Shown: one piece after another, positions 1 to 11,356 of the stretch
How the letters are laid out: each line of letters begins with the position of its first letter
Position numbering within the stretch: position 1 is the first letter of the stretch
Assembly (NCBI GenBank): GCA_021234155.1
Contig: JAJEKV010000097.1
Location: 434,001 to 498,000, forward strand
From: Isoetes taiwanensis
Taxonomy: Eukaryota > Streptophyta > Lycopodiopsida > Isoetales > Isoetaceae
Length of the DNA: 64,000 nucleotides
Direction of reading: 5' to 3'
Made by a program: the position numbers and the translations under genes
Notes under the pieces: generated by a model
Databases searched by the model: none
What the model was told of the DNA's origin: nothing
The model's input: the letters and a program-made list of their open reading frames with translations, nothing else

Positions 1-1030
1 GACACTTTTCTCGCCAATTCACGGCATGAGAGTTAACTTGGCCAAGACGAGGGGTGCCGCCGGGTCCCATCATCCCAAGACTCCACGCCTTCCCTCATTC
101 ACTTACCGTAGTGGAGGTGGCTCGCCTTATAAGTATTTGGGCATTGAGTTTTTACTACCACACACCGGGATGCATCCATCAGTTACGGTCACCGCAGTCG
201 GAAAGCCCAGATGCAATGCAAAACAACAAATACAAGGCGTAGTTGTATGCATGGGGTCACCAGCACACTTGTTCAGTGGCCTTGGTTGAACCGGTCCTCC
301 TCTATGGGGCGTAGTGGGGGGCCGGTGATATCCCTCACCACTTGAACGATCTAGAGAGTGTACGTAAGGCCTTCTTGGCCCCGCACCGGGAGTGAAATCC
401 ACGGTCCCATATCGATCTTGCTCCGGAGACAAGCTTCCTTCCATTACAGAGGGTCGCTACCGAACGTCACATTATTTACTTCCGTAAGGTGGTGGCTATG
501 GATGAAGCCCACCTGCCTAACCTTGCTTTGGCGTTGGCGATGGGGCCCGCTGGCGACTCAAAGCCCGGCTGAAAGACAAGCAAGCCTGTGGTTCTCGCGA
601 TGGAATGTGCGGGCACACGTGATGTGGACCCAGTGCATACACCGAAGGAACGCTACGCCTTTGAAGCAAGATTTTGATGCTTGCTTCATGTCCAAGCTTT
701 GGGATGCGAGGCCCTGGCCACATGTCAAGGTGGCAAATTATCGGACGCAGGTTAATCCCATGCTCACGAGGGGCCCACACCACTACTCCGCGCACTCCAT
801 CTACCCATGAAAAGCCGCCAGGTGATTGCTTCCATTCGCGACAGTGCACACCACCTCCCGTGATTGAGACAGGGGAGATGGATTCGGCCGCCGCGGAGGA
901 CGTAGTCCGCCGGCTTTGCCAGGGCGCCATTGAGGATGAAAGTCACCTCCCTTCGTGCCCGACGACGCAACGAGCATATCCGCCCGGTGATGCTCTGCTA
1001 GTTGTGCCCCATCAGCCCCTCGTGAGATAA
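1..1030 (+). pseudogene. Decayed LINE ORF2, C-terminal part (GC-rich)
   Basis: Broken reading frames on the plus strand match the end of a LINE reverse transcriptase. Around 26-160 there is VNLAKTRG followed by YKYLGIEF, the region after the RT catalytic core. Near 280-310 comes LVEPVLLYGA, then NDLESVRKAFLAP (about 340-385) and LPLQRVATERHIIYFRKVVA (about 430-500). A remnant of the terminal zinc motif (CQGAIEDESH..SCPTTQ) lies at about 915-970. Stops and frameshifts interrupt it repeatedly, so it is dead. It is clearly more GC-rich than the LINEs at 39-49 kb, which suggests a different family. The 5' part lies left of the window. Confidence 0.75.
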
Positions 1031-2360
1031 CCCATCGAGCACGGCCTCAGAGGCTTGTTGGGATCAGACCTCCGGAGGTAATGGATACGCGGACTCGGTT
1101 ATGCCCCCCGTCCGGCATTAACCTCAAATTGTACTTGTGATTATGTATATAATCGGTGCAAAGATGTCAAAGATCCTTATTGCTACTAAGGTTTTTCCCG
1201 AAAACCTTCTGGCGGGGTTTTTAATCCTCGTAGTAATCGCCGCCGCTTCTCTCTCTTTGTACTTGGGTCCCATAGGCCAGTTGGTCTCCGTGGACGATAA
1301 AATCATATTATATTCTATTCTTCTCTTCCTCGAGTTCTCCCTTTACGAGCTTCTCATAAAGCTCAACCTTCTTCTCCAAAGCTGCATAGCTTGCAGAACC
1401 ATCTTCTATACTCTTAAGGTGCAATTTGTCACTGTTGAGATAAACCTAAAATTTCATGCGTATAGTAAGGGGAAAAGAGATTGAACGCACGCAATGAGAT
1501 TCAACAACAATAAATACTACTGAAGAGGAAACCTAAATTAATTGAAAGTAGTTATGATACATATTTGCGCGGTGCTCCACCCCAGAATTCTTCTTAGCAA
1601 AAATCTTCTTAAAAAATCTATTCTATTCTATTCTATTCTTGGCATGATGCTTTTCTACAGTGGGCAAAGCCACCAAAAGGGCATGTCGAAATGTGGAAAG
1701 CCACCAACGGCCTGCCTCAGAAAATACAAAGAAAACAAAATTGATCGTGCTGATGATGAACGGCATGGGTCTACTACCCAGGAATCAGAGAAGGACAAGC
1801 TGCTCTTCGGCTTCGTGGTCCGGCATGCAATCTTGAGTTCTTGGCCGAGCATATTCTTCTGAGACGGCCAGCTGCAGCATGCACTTCAGAGTCTTGCGAG
1901 GAGGTCTACAACTCTATTCGCAAAGGTCTTAGACAGTCAAATCCACAAGTTAGCAAACACTGAAGTTGAGAAGCAAGGCAGCTGCATATGGTTCTTATTT
2001 ACCTTCTGCAAACATGATGATTAGACATGCAGGTGCATCATATGGTTTTCTAGCTAGAACTGCCTACATACATGTCAATGTTTTAGTTAGAATATCTTGC
2101 ATGCTTCTCTATTTATTTTCATTCTAAGGATTGAGCTCATAATGAGTTCCCAACATGCTATCCAAGCGCAACAAAGTAATTTTTCAAATCCGAGAGAACA
2201 GAAAGTTACATCTTGCCAGTTCTACGGCATCCAAGGGGTGGCGTTGGCTTGCTAAGAATACTTGTCTAAAAGGATTAACGAATGAAAATAACTTAGCAGG
2301 CTTCAACATTTTTCTCTGCAGCTGTGCATGGAGACATAAATTATGGAGACTTACATCAAG
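1031..2360. other. Intergenic, no gene recognised; small ATTCT microsatellite
   Basis: I see no coding pattern that holds over more than about 100 codons and no family match. A short pentanucleotide repeat, about four copies of TATTC, sits at about 1617-1637, and a related pyrimidine-rich stretch lies near 1308-1330. Confidence 0.5.
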
Positions 2361-3364
2361 ATCTTTATAGATGATCTCCTCGGGCGTAGGCCGGGAGGGG
2401 GGCTCCTGCGACATCCGCTGGCTCATCCACTCATACAGCTGCACATTTATCCTGGCATCCTCCTGGGTGGCTGCGTCCCGATGATCATAGCGCACCCGAG
2501 CCTCCTGCTCGTATCGAGGGTGCACCACCCCCCGTATGCCCCGGGCCGTCTCCGGAATAACCCATCCTTTGCCTGCATACTGCCCGGCCGGGGTAATGCT
2601 ATAGATCATCACTACGGGCATGGAGTACCACGTGCCACGGACATCCGGCCCCTCGTTACAACACGCCTTTGTCTCTATGGGCCGCCGTAAGCCGCATTAA
2701 AGCTCTTGCTCGCCGCTTTGGCCGACATCGCGGCGGTCGTGAGAGGTCACCGGTACGCCCTCTCCCTCATCCGTAGAGGGGATGGTAAAGTGACGCCATT
2801 CCCAGGGCCACCCACGTTCCCTCCGGCCACCACATATCTACGCGGATATAATGTTATGGTGCCCAATGGCCCCATCCTTAGTCGGATTCCCGCCACGCAT
2901 CGGCCGGACCGTGAAGGTTTGTCCGGCCGTATGGGGACATCCGGGTGCATCACCGGTACCAACAAGGGGCGGACTATGTATGCCACGGGCATTTTAAGGG
3001 GGCCCGGGCCGCTGATAGTTGACCATATACCTCGATACTCTGGTTGGCTTTCATAATCACACAAGGCTAGCCTACCAACCATACTAGTACAAAGGAAAAA
3101 CCCTAATGACAACAATGCAAGTTATCTAATGGGGGTCTGAGGGTACTTACCAGAAAGTGATGTATCCAATCAGTCCCCTACCGTCCGCGGCCGACGAATC
3201 CGGAGCTCACTCTCATCCATCCCTATCGGGCGACTCTCCTGCGTAAGATCTCTGCCCCATCGGTCACCTGTCGCCATGTTGCAATGCCTGCACATTATGT
3301 ATCGGGTCAGCAAAACATCGCTAACCAGAGTTACAACTGGTTGAACAGAAAACGGAAATATCAT
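2184..3364 (-). other. GC-rich island with unrecognised minus-strand open frames
   Basis: The stretch from about 2360 to 3060 is much more GC-rich than its surroundings. Three minus-strand frames are open: 3364-3170 (with a CRHCN Cys pair), 3115-2747 and 2621-2184. The last is rich in charged residues and contains YEWMSQRMSQEPPSRP. A consensus splice donor (CTG|GTAAGTA on the minus strand) lies near 3150, so these could be pieces of a spliced gene or of a transposon. I recognise no domain. Plus-strand frames over the same DNA are also open, as is common in GC-rich sequence, so coding status is uncertain. Confidence 0.3.
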
Positions 3365-3417
3365 GCACCTGGTGATGCTACAAGGGTGGAAGGTGCTGAA
3401 GAAACGTGGAAGAACTG

Positions 3418-3702
3418 AAATTCGCTTATAAGCAGGAAAGAACTCGAATTCGCTTGCATAGACTTGTGAAATTCGCTTAAGCGAATTTGGGAAATTCGCT
3501 TACCCAAATTTGGGAAATTCGCTTACCCAAATTGGTTAAGGTTTAATTTCGGGTCAAATCGAGCCTCGGTATTGCCGCCGTCTGCTACCGTCCGATCCGT
3601 GACACCTCGGTCCACCCGTGACGCCTTGGCCCGTGCCGGCAACAGTTTTCCGGCATGAAATTCGCTTAAGCGATTTTCAATGCCAAATTCGCTTATGCGA
3701 AT
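3418..3702. repeat. Cluster of AAATTCGCTTA motifs, some as perfect palindromes
   Basis: The 11-mer AAATTCGCTTA occurs at 3418-3428, 3469-3479, 3492-3502, 3515-3525, 3658-3668 and 3685-3695, with a variant (GAATTCGCTTG) at about 3446-3456. At 3469-3488 it forms the perfect 20-bp palindrome AAATTCGCTTAAGCGAATTT. The copies at 3658 and 3685 are followed by imperfect mirror halves, and those at 3492 and 3515 share a TGGG prefix and ACCCAAATT suffix. The cluster ends about 145 bp before the REXO4 start codon. It could be a promoter element array or the remnant of a palindromic repeat; the sequence does not decide. Confidence 0.7.
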
Positions 3703-3846
3703 TCGCCTGCGGCACGCCCCCCTTTCGGGAGCCAAAAAAAAGGCCGCGGAGGGCTAGAGTGCGATTCAAGGCATACGCTTTTTCGTATCACAATTGTAGA
3801 CCCAGTAATTTTTAAAAACTCGAACCCTAAAGCATACAAAGGAGGA

Positions 3847-5618
3847 ATGAAGCGCAAACGAGAGGCAGCTGGAGCTCAAGCTTCATCAACCTTAAACCCT
3901 AATTGGGCTGCCTTGCAATCAGTAGGTCCGGTCATTTCCTTTGTTAATCATAGACTTTAGCAATAACAAATGGTGTTTGCTGCTTAGAAACTATTCAAAC
4001 ATCATGCGTCTGCCCGTGGAAAAGAAAAAGAATCAGAGGATTCAGGCGAGTACCATTTCCATGCTTTTCTTTATTTTTTGAGCACAGACAGATTTTTCCA
4101 ACGGAGCATTGTAAATATGTGCAGAGAATGGGTCACTCAAGTTGTCAGCCCAGCTGCTACCAAGGAAAGCAGACTGCAGGTATGTTTGAATTAGATCATT
4201 GTACGCTTGCATGAATTGCCCCTCATTTTAAGTGAGATGGAGCAAAAAGTTAATTACCTTTTGCAAATATGTAGCATCACGACTGTGCTGGCAATTGATT
4301 GTGAGATGGTTGGAGTTGGTTCCGATGGGAGGAAAAACATGCTTGCAAGAGTTAGCCTTGTAAGTATGAGTTCGCAAAACTCTATCTTTGACTTTCATAT
4401 CGAGCTTGTAAGTGTATCTCATTTAACAGGTCAATGTACATGGGACAGCAGTTTATGACAAGTATGTGAAACCTGTGGAATTTGTCACAGACTTCCGCAC
4501 TAGGATCACTGGCGTATCTATGCGAGATTTAAGAAAAGGCAAGCCCGAGAAAGTATTGAATATGTTAATATGTTCCCATAGAATCGATCACTTAATGATC
4601 ATTATCCACTGGAAAGATAATGTTAATCTCAGATCTATCATTGTAGGAGCTTGGATTGTTTCATTGTATGTCTTATGAACTCTTTTTATCTTGTTGTATA
4701 TCAGGACAAGAGTTTTCCATTGTACAAAAAGAGGTTGGGGAGCTTTTGAACGGTCACATTTTAGTTGGACATGCTGTTCGCCATGACCTGAAGGTTGTCA
4801 CTGATCTCTCTCTAGACTGATAAGATACAATGCGAGTTACTTACATCCTCTATTCTGATCTTTTATAATTTGGAGTCTCCATCTGAGACATTTGACTTCA
4901 TAATAGCTTCTTGGAAGTCATTTCAAGTTTTGTTAGTGCGGTGTATTTGTTCAACAGTTTTTATCTTATTTTGAAGGATGAATAAGATCACCCACTTAAA
5001 CTATTTTCAAGGATGCAATTTAACCACAATACATTCCGCATAGACACCTGACATGATTGAAGAGCTCAATTTTGAAGGTGCTTCTACTTAGTCATCCAAA
5101 GAAGGATATAAGAGACACATCACTTTATAGACCCTTGCGAAGGTAAGCAACTCAAAAGTAGTCTGCTTTTTCTTTTTTACAACTGTTATTGACTTCTAAT
5201 TATTCACTAGTGATCTTGGACGTCCAAAATCACTGCGTCACTTGGCTTCCGAATTCCTTGGCGTCAATATTCAAGATGGCGTGCATTGTCCGGTAAACTA
5301 CTTTGGTTCCTTGCTCTTTTAGGTCCTTTAACTAGATTCCCACTTTGATATCCTTCAAAATTAGCAGGATTGCCCAGAATGTAGAATTGTGCTCAATCGA
5401 AAAATACCAGAGGGTTAAGTGGTTGCAGCCTATATTTTATTTGAATTTTGTTTCAAAGCCACTGTTGATCCACTATATCTTATATTGTGCCATCTGTGTA
5501 GGTTGAGGATGCACGTGCTGCCATGTACTTGTATCTCAAATTTAGAGAGGAGTGGGAGAAGAGTTTAATGGTTACGAATAGAAGCTATGCTGGCTACAAG
5601 TTAGTTGCAAAGAAATGA
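3847..5618 (+). CDS. REXO4: REXO4-like DEDDh 3'-5' exonuclease, complete nine-exon gene
   Basis: Exons: 3847-3921, 3988-4045, 4125-4179, 4275-4359, 4430-4538, 4705-4793, 5078-5142, 5211-5292, 5502-5618. They join in one frame of 245 codons (244 aa). The start follows AAAGGAGGA and opens MKRKREAAG; NPNWAALQ is the usual REXO4 N-terminal motif. The exonuclease fold shows motif I AIDCEMVGVG (Asp and Glu), motif II LVGHAVRHDLK (Asp), and motif III with His in VHCP and Asp in VEDARAAM. The family trims RNA in the nucleus or nucleolus, and the basic N-terminus suits that. The donors after exons 2 and 5 are GC, not GT: only these keep the frame through exon 3 and into motif QEFSIVQKEVGELL. Family assignment is firm; the exact substrate is not shown. 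Confidence 0.94.
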
Positions 5619-6490
5619 TGTTCCGCGTAATTTATTTCGTCACTGTTTCAAATTGTGGAACTTGCATTCTCTTGGCAATTACGAAAATTAGTATAGTTAG
5701 GAGCCTCCGAGCGGAATTAAATTCTTATCCAAGGCTACGTTTGGCTTGCAAGGAAGAAAAAGAATTGTGTCCATCCTATCTTTTGCAAGCGTGAAGTGTG
5801 GATACAGAATGTATGGAATCTGCCTATAATACTTGCTGTGCAATAATTTAACCCGCTGCCAATAGTGACGCATGTTTCTTCATTTTTCCACGTCTAAAAT
5901 CGTGAGTGATATGAGCAGTGATAAGGTCGAAGATTTCGAGCCCCATGATGTATTGATTCATGAAGTATTGAAGCCAACTGCTGACTCATTATTAAGAAAT
6001 TTTTAATAACTACAAACAAAATTAACAATGCAGTGTAACTTTCTGGTTTTTAAAAATAAACAAAAAAAATTCCAAAATGTTGACATTTAGAACCCGAATT
6101 TATTTTCTTGGAACCGGAGTCTATTTTCCAGCGAAACGTTTCTTGCCATGGCGTTTTTGACCTTTTGAGCTTTGTCCCAGAAGATTGGCTTGTTGTCGGC
6201 CCTTCTCAAGCTAGCAGCTTCATTTCTTGCACCCAGCCTCCCAAATCTTTGTTTGTTCTTCTTTTTTATCTCTGGATGTCTTAGACATCTCGGGCTCTTT
6301 TCTCGATCATGATTTGTTTCTACGATTTCTAGCGATGTCTGAAATATTTATATGGCAATCCAGGTCCAGCAACGCAGGTTGACCATGGGAAAGCACCCTT
6401 AGTTGAGGATAAGTGATGGCACCACTTACAGCTCAGAAGCACTTACAATAAGAGTGAAGAATGATTTTTTTACAACCCAAGAAAGATGAT
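5619..6490. other. REXO4 3' flank, no gene seen
   Basis: AT-rich sequence following the REXO4 stop codon. No open frame of note and no recognisable element. The gene's 3' UTR presumably occupies the first few hundred bases. Confidence 0.5.
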
Positions 6491-6495
6491 GAGAG

Positions 6496-6601
6496 GGATA
6501 ACACCTTGGAAGAGGGTGTTATGCCCTATTATAACAAACTAGGGCCGGAGACCCGAGTTTGTTATAATAAGGCATAACACCCGAGTTGTAGGGTGTTATC
6601 C
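6496..6601. repeat. Compact cruciform element with nested inverted repeats
   Basis: An inner 26-bp inverted repeat (6515-6540 against 6556-6581, one mismatch) encloses a 15-nt loop. An outer 10-bp stem (GGATAACACC at 6496-6505, GGTGTTATCC at 6592-6601) closes around it, and a further GGTGTTAT half-site lies between. The strand can fold into a long hairpin or a three-armed structure. It carries no coding sequence and resembles a MITE or a palindromic foldback element. Shorter CATAACAAACTAGG motifs recur at about 6674-6688. Confidence 0.75.
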
Positions 6602-8995
6602 ACCTTAACAAACTGGCCCCAGAGTTTTATGGTGGTTTTGTGGTGCTTTTATGATGGTTTCCATAACATGCTAGGCATAACAAACTAGGTGTTTATGCAC
6701 TTTTCATTGTGCTATTGGTGGGTAACCAATGGTTGAGATTTGAGGGCTAGGTTGTTAAGGAATGCTGACGGTACAGAAACCTAATGTGTTTGAGGCCAAA
6801 ATTTGGAAGATTAAGACTAGCTTTCCCTTGGGTTTAAAAGCTTCCCATCATATGGGCTTCAAATGTCATATTTTTTCGCTTAATTCCGCCTGGTACATGG
6901 AATGGCAGAATTGCATATGCAGTTTTCTTCATACGCAGTTTCCTTGCCCAATTCAAGCTCATGAAACATTATGCTGAACCTGACACTTCTTCAATGTTTT
7001 CGAGGTATTGGCATTGGAAGAACATCTCTCTTAAAGAAAATTCCAAGAAGGTACAAATTCAACTTGGAAAAATCTTGGAGTTGGGAATATCTTTAGGTAG
7101 GAATTTTGATTCCAATTTGCCAGCGCTAAATTCTTATAATGTAATTCTTTCTATTGAGGGCAGAGAAAACCATAATACCATGAGAAAAATGATTTAAGAT
7201 GGGAAGTTTTTGTTGTTATTTTGAAGGCCTATAAGGTTTTGCAATTCATCCCGAGGAAGTGATTATTTTAGGTGCCAAGTTACCATAGCTAAACGAACTA
7301 TGTCATCAAGCATTGCTTGATAATACATCTATACATATAAATTTCCTATTAAATCAAGCTGATACATTTGGATTCAACCCTCAAATGTGCACAAAGCGTT
7401 GGCGAAACTAGCGTAAGTTCTTGCATTTATGTATACATCTCCTTAATTTGATGCAAGGTGTTGAAGCAAATCATTTTCTAGTTTCGAAGACTTAGTTCAT
7501 GGGTATGCTAGGATTTATGTTTTCTTATGAATATGTTGGATAGAACCAATGTATGCCAGTGAGGTGATTTGATTCTTTTGAAATTGAAGAAATTTTGCAC
7601 CCACATTTGAAAGATAATCCATAGATGTCGTTGATACAAAATAATCATTAGAAAAGTCCCTTTACAAGCACTTCTAAGAGTTGATAAAGAATTTATAGCT
7701 CCTTGAGAGATTTTGTTATGGGACATAGTTGCAATGCAGATCAAGTTATGATTTAGCACACTAATCCTTCTGAGTCCTGTCATCAAGTTTCGATCTAGCA
7801 CACTGATCCTTTTGAATGCTATCACAGGGGATTTTTGAACATAAGTGCAACACAACAGTGAACAGAAATTGGTAAAAAATAAGAGAGAGAAAAAATCACC
7901 TCTGATCCGCCTCAATAGGCTTGGTGTATGGCTACAATGATTTGGACTCTACCATGCCAAATGACTTTCGAAGATGCACCCATAATATTGCAAAATTGAC
8001 ATGACACTATGATTCGGGCAAAGGTTGGCTGACAAAGATTTGATTTGATTTTTTATTTTTATTTTTGCTTGCAACTTCTTTCTCAAGGTCCAAAATTGGT
8101 CGTTTCTGTTACATTGTGCTTTTCTAATTTGGTCTGAGGATGATGGTCGCTCTTTAGAGGCGCATATCATTTTCATGGCAGCACGGTGGGAGGAGCATCA
8201 GGCAGAGTAATAGAACCTCTATTTTGCACTATGTGGCACAAATTCAGTCTTGATGGACTTGATTTCATCCATTGGCAAGTAGAGCTTCCGATACATAATG
8301 GATCAAATTGGCCAGTTGATCTATTGTTCTTTGGTTTTAGAAATATTGTGTCGCTTTAGGTGGTTGATGTATAATAATCAGGTTTAGAAGCTATGAGAAT
8401 TGATCTAGAATGCAGTTGCAGCACTGCTTGCACAATTCTTTTGTGAGGCAACTGGAAAGCAAAGTTGTTCTACCTTCTATGACAGAGCTTGTATGTAGAG
8501 ATTGTTTGTGAAGCTTCTTTTGAGGCCATTTTTGAATCATAAAGTTCGTGTAACAGCTTGTGTATGAAAGTTGTTTGTGAAATTTGTATATGCTTTGGTT
8601 TGTGGTTTCTTTATTCCCATGTATTAATATGTGTATAAATACATATAAAGGGAGTGTTTTCTTCTACATAGGTGTGAGGTGTAGTATTTCTAGTGTTATC
8701 TTCTGATCCAATGATCCCAAAGTGTGCAATAAGGAGTATGAAACTTGGAACCACTTGCTGAAAATAGAATCTGTGCTGATAGCCTACTGGCCCATGCCGC
8801 GATGGACGCGGATGGGATCATGCTGTGAAGGTCATGGCCTAGGACTTGGTCACTTCTTGCTGACTTCTTTAACGTGCTCAATTCTCCCTCTGGATCTAAA
8901 TATGTAGTAAAATAACAGGGGGTTCCAGGGGGATTTGATATGGATGTAAAAATAACAATTGTTATAAAGAAAAACATAGATTCAAGATAAAAAAT
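6602..8995. other. Intergenic, no gene recognised
   Basis: AT-rich DNA with only short frames on both strands, none with a recognisable domain. Possibly decayed transposons. Confidence 0.5.
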
Positions 8996-9000
8996 AATTG

Positions 9001-9180
9001 CATTAGCTCACTGGGTATATTGGTTAAACAAGTCTTACTTAGGACATTGAATTATTTTGGTCGAGGTTCGAGCTCCCGTATTTCATATTCTAAAAACTTA
9101 GGCAAAGTCGTATAGAGGTTCGATATTCCCTCAAAACCTTAGGTGAAATCGTATTTCATATTTTAAAATCATAGGCGCCT
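9001..9180 (+). mobile_element. SINE-like sequence with tRNA-type promoter boxes
   Basis: TAGCTCACTGG at 9004-9014 is close to an RNA polymerase III box A, and GGTTCGAGCTCC at 9065-9076 is close to a box B. The ~50-bp spacing is within the range seen in tRNA-derived SINEs. Downstream, a short unit (TTCATATT..TAAAA..TTAGGC with GTCGTAT or ATCGTAT) repeats at about 9080-9175. The 3' end and target-site duplication are not clear, so the right boundary is approximate. Confidence 0.45.
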
Positions 9181-9480
9181 CCAACATAAATGGCTATAAG
9201 CGAAATGAGGGGTGCCCAGAGGCCCCAACGTATGATTTTGGTCGTAGGATCGACGAATCTGACGACTGTGGTAGTCCAGGATGCACCTCGTTTTGCTTAT
9301 GGGGAACATTCTTGATCTGTTCTATAGAGTTTTTCCTAGAGAAGGTTGTTGACATTTTCATAAGGTTGAGTATGTACTTGAATTTTGAACAGCTATATTG
9401 GGTATTTCAAGGTCTAAAGTTACTACTTGTATACGCTCGATATTCTAGAATTAGGGCAATATCATAGTGTTTACTATTTT

Positions 9481-11330
9481 TTGGGACCTTCAGTGCGATG
9501 GACTAGACGACATCCTCTAATGAGATGTTATAGCCTAGGAGAAATGGCTGAGATGGCCATGTGGCCAAAAAATGCCGAGGTCGTATGATAGTACAGCTAA
9601 GGCATTTCTTGACCACATTGCCAATGAGGCCATTTCGTATGGGTGTCTCATCAGAGGACATTATTAGCATTAAAGTTCAAGGCCGAGCCATTTTTGCTCA
9701 TGCGTGCGAAATTAGGAAAAATCTCTCAATTGAATGTTGCAACCATCAAATCCTTTCGTCAGTTGAAAACTAGATTCTACCATGCTTTAGCTCAAAAGCC
9801 CCATGTGATTTCGCTTGATTTGTTATAAATTTTTTCAATCTAACACTGCTGCTGTAAAGCAGCTCCTCTTCTGATTGCTTAATCTGGAACTCTAATCATG
9901 CTTCTATTATGCTCAGGCCAGAGATCCGACCTACTTACTGACCAAAGCCCTATTGAATTCATCTCTGAATCCACTTCAAAATGTCTGATCTTGCTCTTGC
10001 AAGGAAAAGAATAACAAAAGAAAAAAGAACAAAAGAACAAAAACTGCAGCAACGAAAGAACTGTAATCAAGAACAAAAAACTCCGATCAAGAACTGTGAG
10101 GCAACAAAAGTACTGTGATCAAGAAGCACCGCGGCAAGAAGCGACCGCCGACCTGCAACAACAAAAACTGCCGACCTTTCTATGTTGATCCTTGCTAGCA
10201 TGTGTTATCACCATAACATCCTTGTTATGACCATAACAGATGCTACTGGATAAAGCACTTTTGCAATGTGTGGCTGAGATTCTCTCCGGGAGTGAAATGA
10301 TGAAGACTCGAACATTAACAACTAGATAACGTCTTCTGATAAGGCATTATGGCTCAGGAAAATGGTCAAGGTGGTCATGTGGCTAAGAAATGCCGAGGTC
10401 GTATGGCAGTATGGCCGAGATATTTCATGGCCATGTTGCCACCGAGACCATTTCATATGGGCCATAATGCCTCATCAGAGGACGTTATCAACCTTAACAT
10501 TCTAAGCCGAGTTCTTTAGCTCTTCCATGTAAAATTGGGCAAAATCTCTTGATTGAATGCTACAGCAATCAAATCCTTCCATCATGCTGCTCCACCAGGG
10601 TTGAAAACTAGATTCTACCCCGATTTGCTCAAAAGCCCCATGTGATTTCACTTGATTTATTAAAATTTTTCCTAATAGCACTGTCGTGGTAAAACAACTC
10701 CTCTTCTGATTGCTCATAAGACTGATCTGGAGCTTTAATCATGCTTCTGTTATGCTCAGGCTATAGATTCGACTTGCTTACTGACCAAAACCCCATCGGA
10801 TCCATTTCAAAAGGTCTGATTTTGATCTTGCTAGGGAAAGGACAACAACATGATAAAGGAACAAAATTTGCGGCAACAAAAGAACTGCGATAAAAAACAA
10901 AAGAACTCCGATCAAGAACTGTGAAGCAATAAAAAATTGCGATCAAGAAGCACCACAACAAGAAGCAATTGCCGACCTGCAGCAACAAAAAAGATGCCGG
11001 CCTTCCTGTGTTGATCCTTGCTGGCATGTGTTATGACAATAAGATCCTTGTTATGGCCACCATAACAGAGCAACACAGGAATGCTAGGTTAAAGCACTCG
11101 TGCAATGTGTGGCTAACATTCTGTCCTGGAGTAAAATGATGAGGACCAGGACATTACGGGCTAGATAACATCCTCTAATGGGGTGTTATAGGAAGAAATG
11201 CGAGGTGGCAACGTGGGCAGAAAATGACGAGGCCATACAACATTTCTTGGCCACGTTGCCACCTCGGTCATTCGTATTGGCCATAACGCCTCATCAGGAG
11301 ACGAATCAGCCTTAGCATTCTGGGCCTCCA
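9481..11330. repeat. Tandem array of ~830-bp units, two copies plus a partial third
   Basis: Matching landmarks give the period. GATTCTAC lies at 9773 and 10611 (838 bp apart), and TTGATCCTTGCT at 10185 and 11011 (826 bp). The CTAGAtaacaTCCTCTAATG module start lies at about 9503, 10323 and 11161. Copies diverge by substitutions and small indels, so the array is old. No conserved open frame runs through it. Each unit begins with a ~175-bp palindromic module and continues with an A-rich stretch of AACAAAAGAAC-type repeats. Confidence 0.8.
10325..10499. repeat. Palindromic module within the second array unit
   Basis: The ends are inverted copies: GATAACGTCTTCTGATAAGG at the left, and at the right CCTCATCAGAGGACGTTATC, its reverse complement with two mismatches. 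The complementarity continues inward (GCATTATGGC / GCCATAATGC). Comparable modules start at about 9503 and 11163. They look like foldback or MITE copies that were amplified with the tandem unit. Confidence 0.7.
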
Positions 11331-11332
11331 TA

Positions 11333-11356
11333 TCTCTCTCTCTCTCTCTCTCCCTC
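11333..11356. repeat. TC dinucleotide microsatellite
   Basis: About ten TC repeats directly at the right edge of the partial third array unit. Confidence 0.85.
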
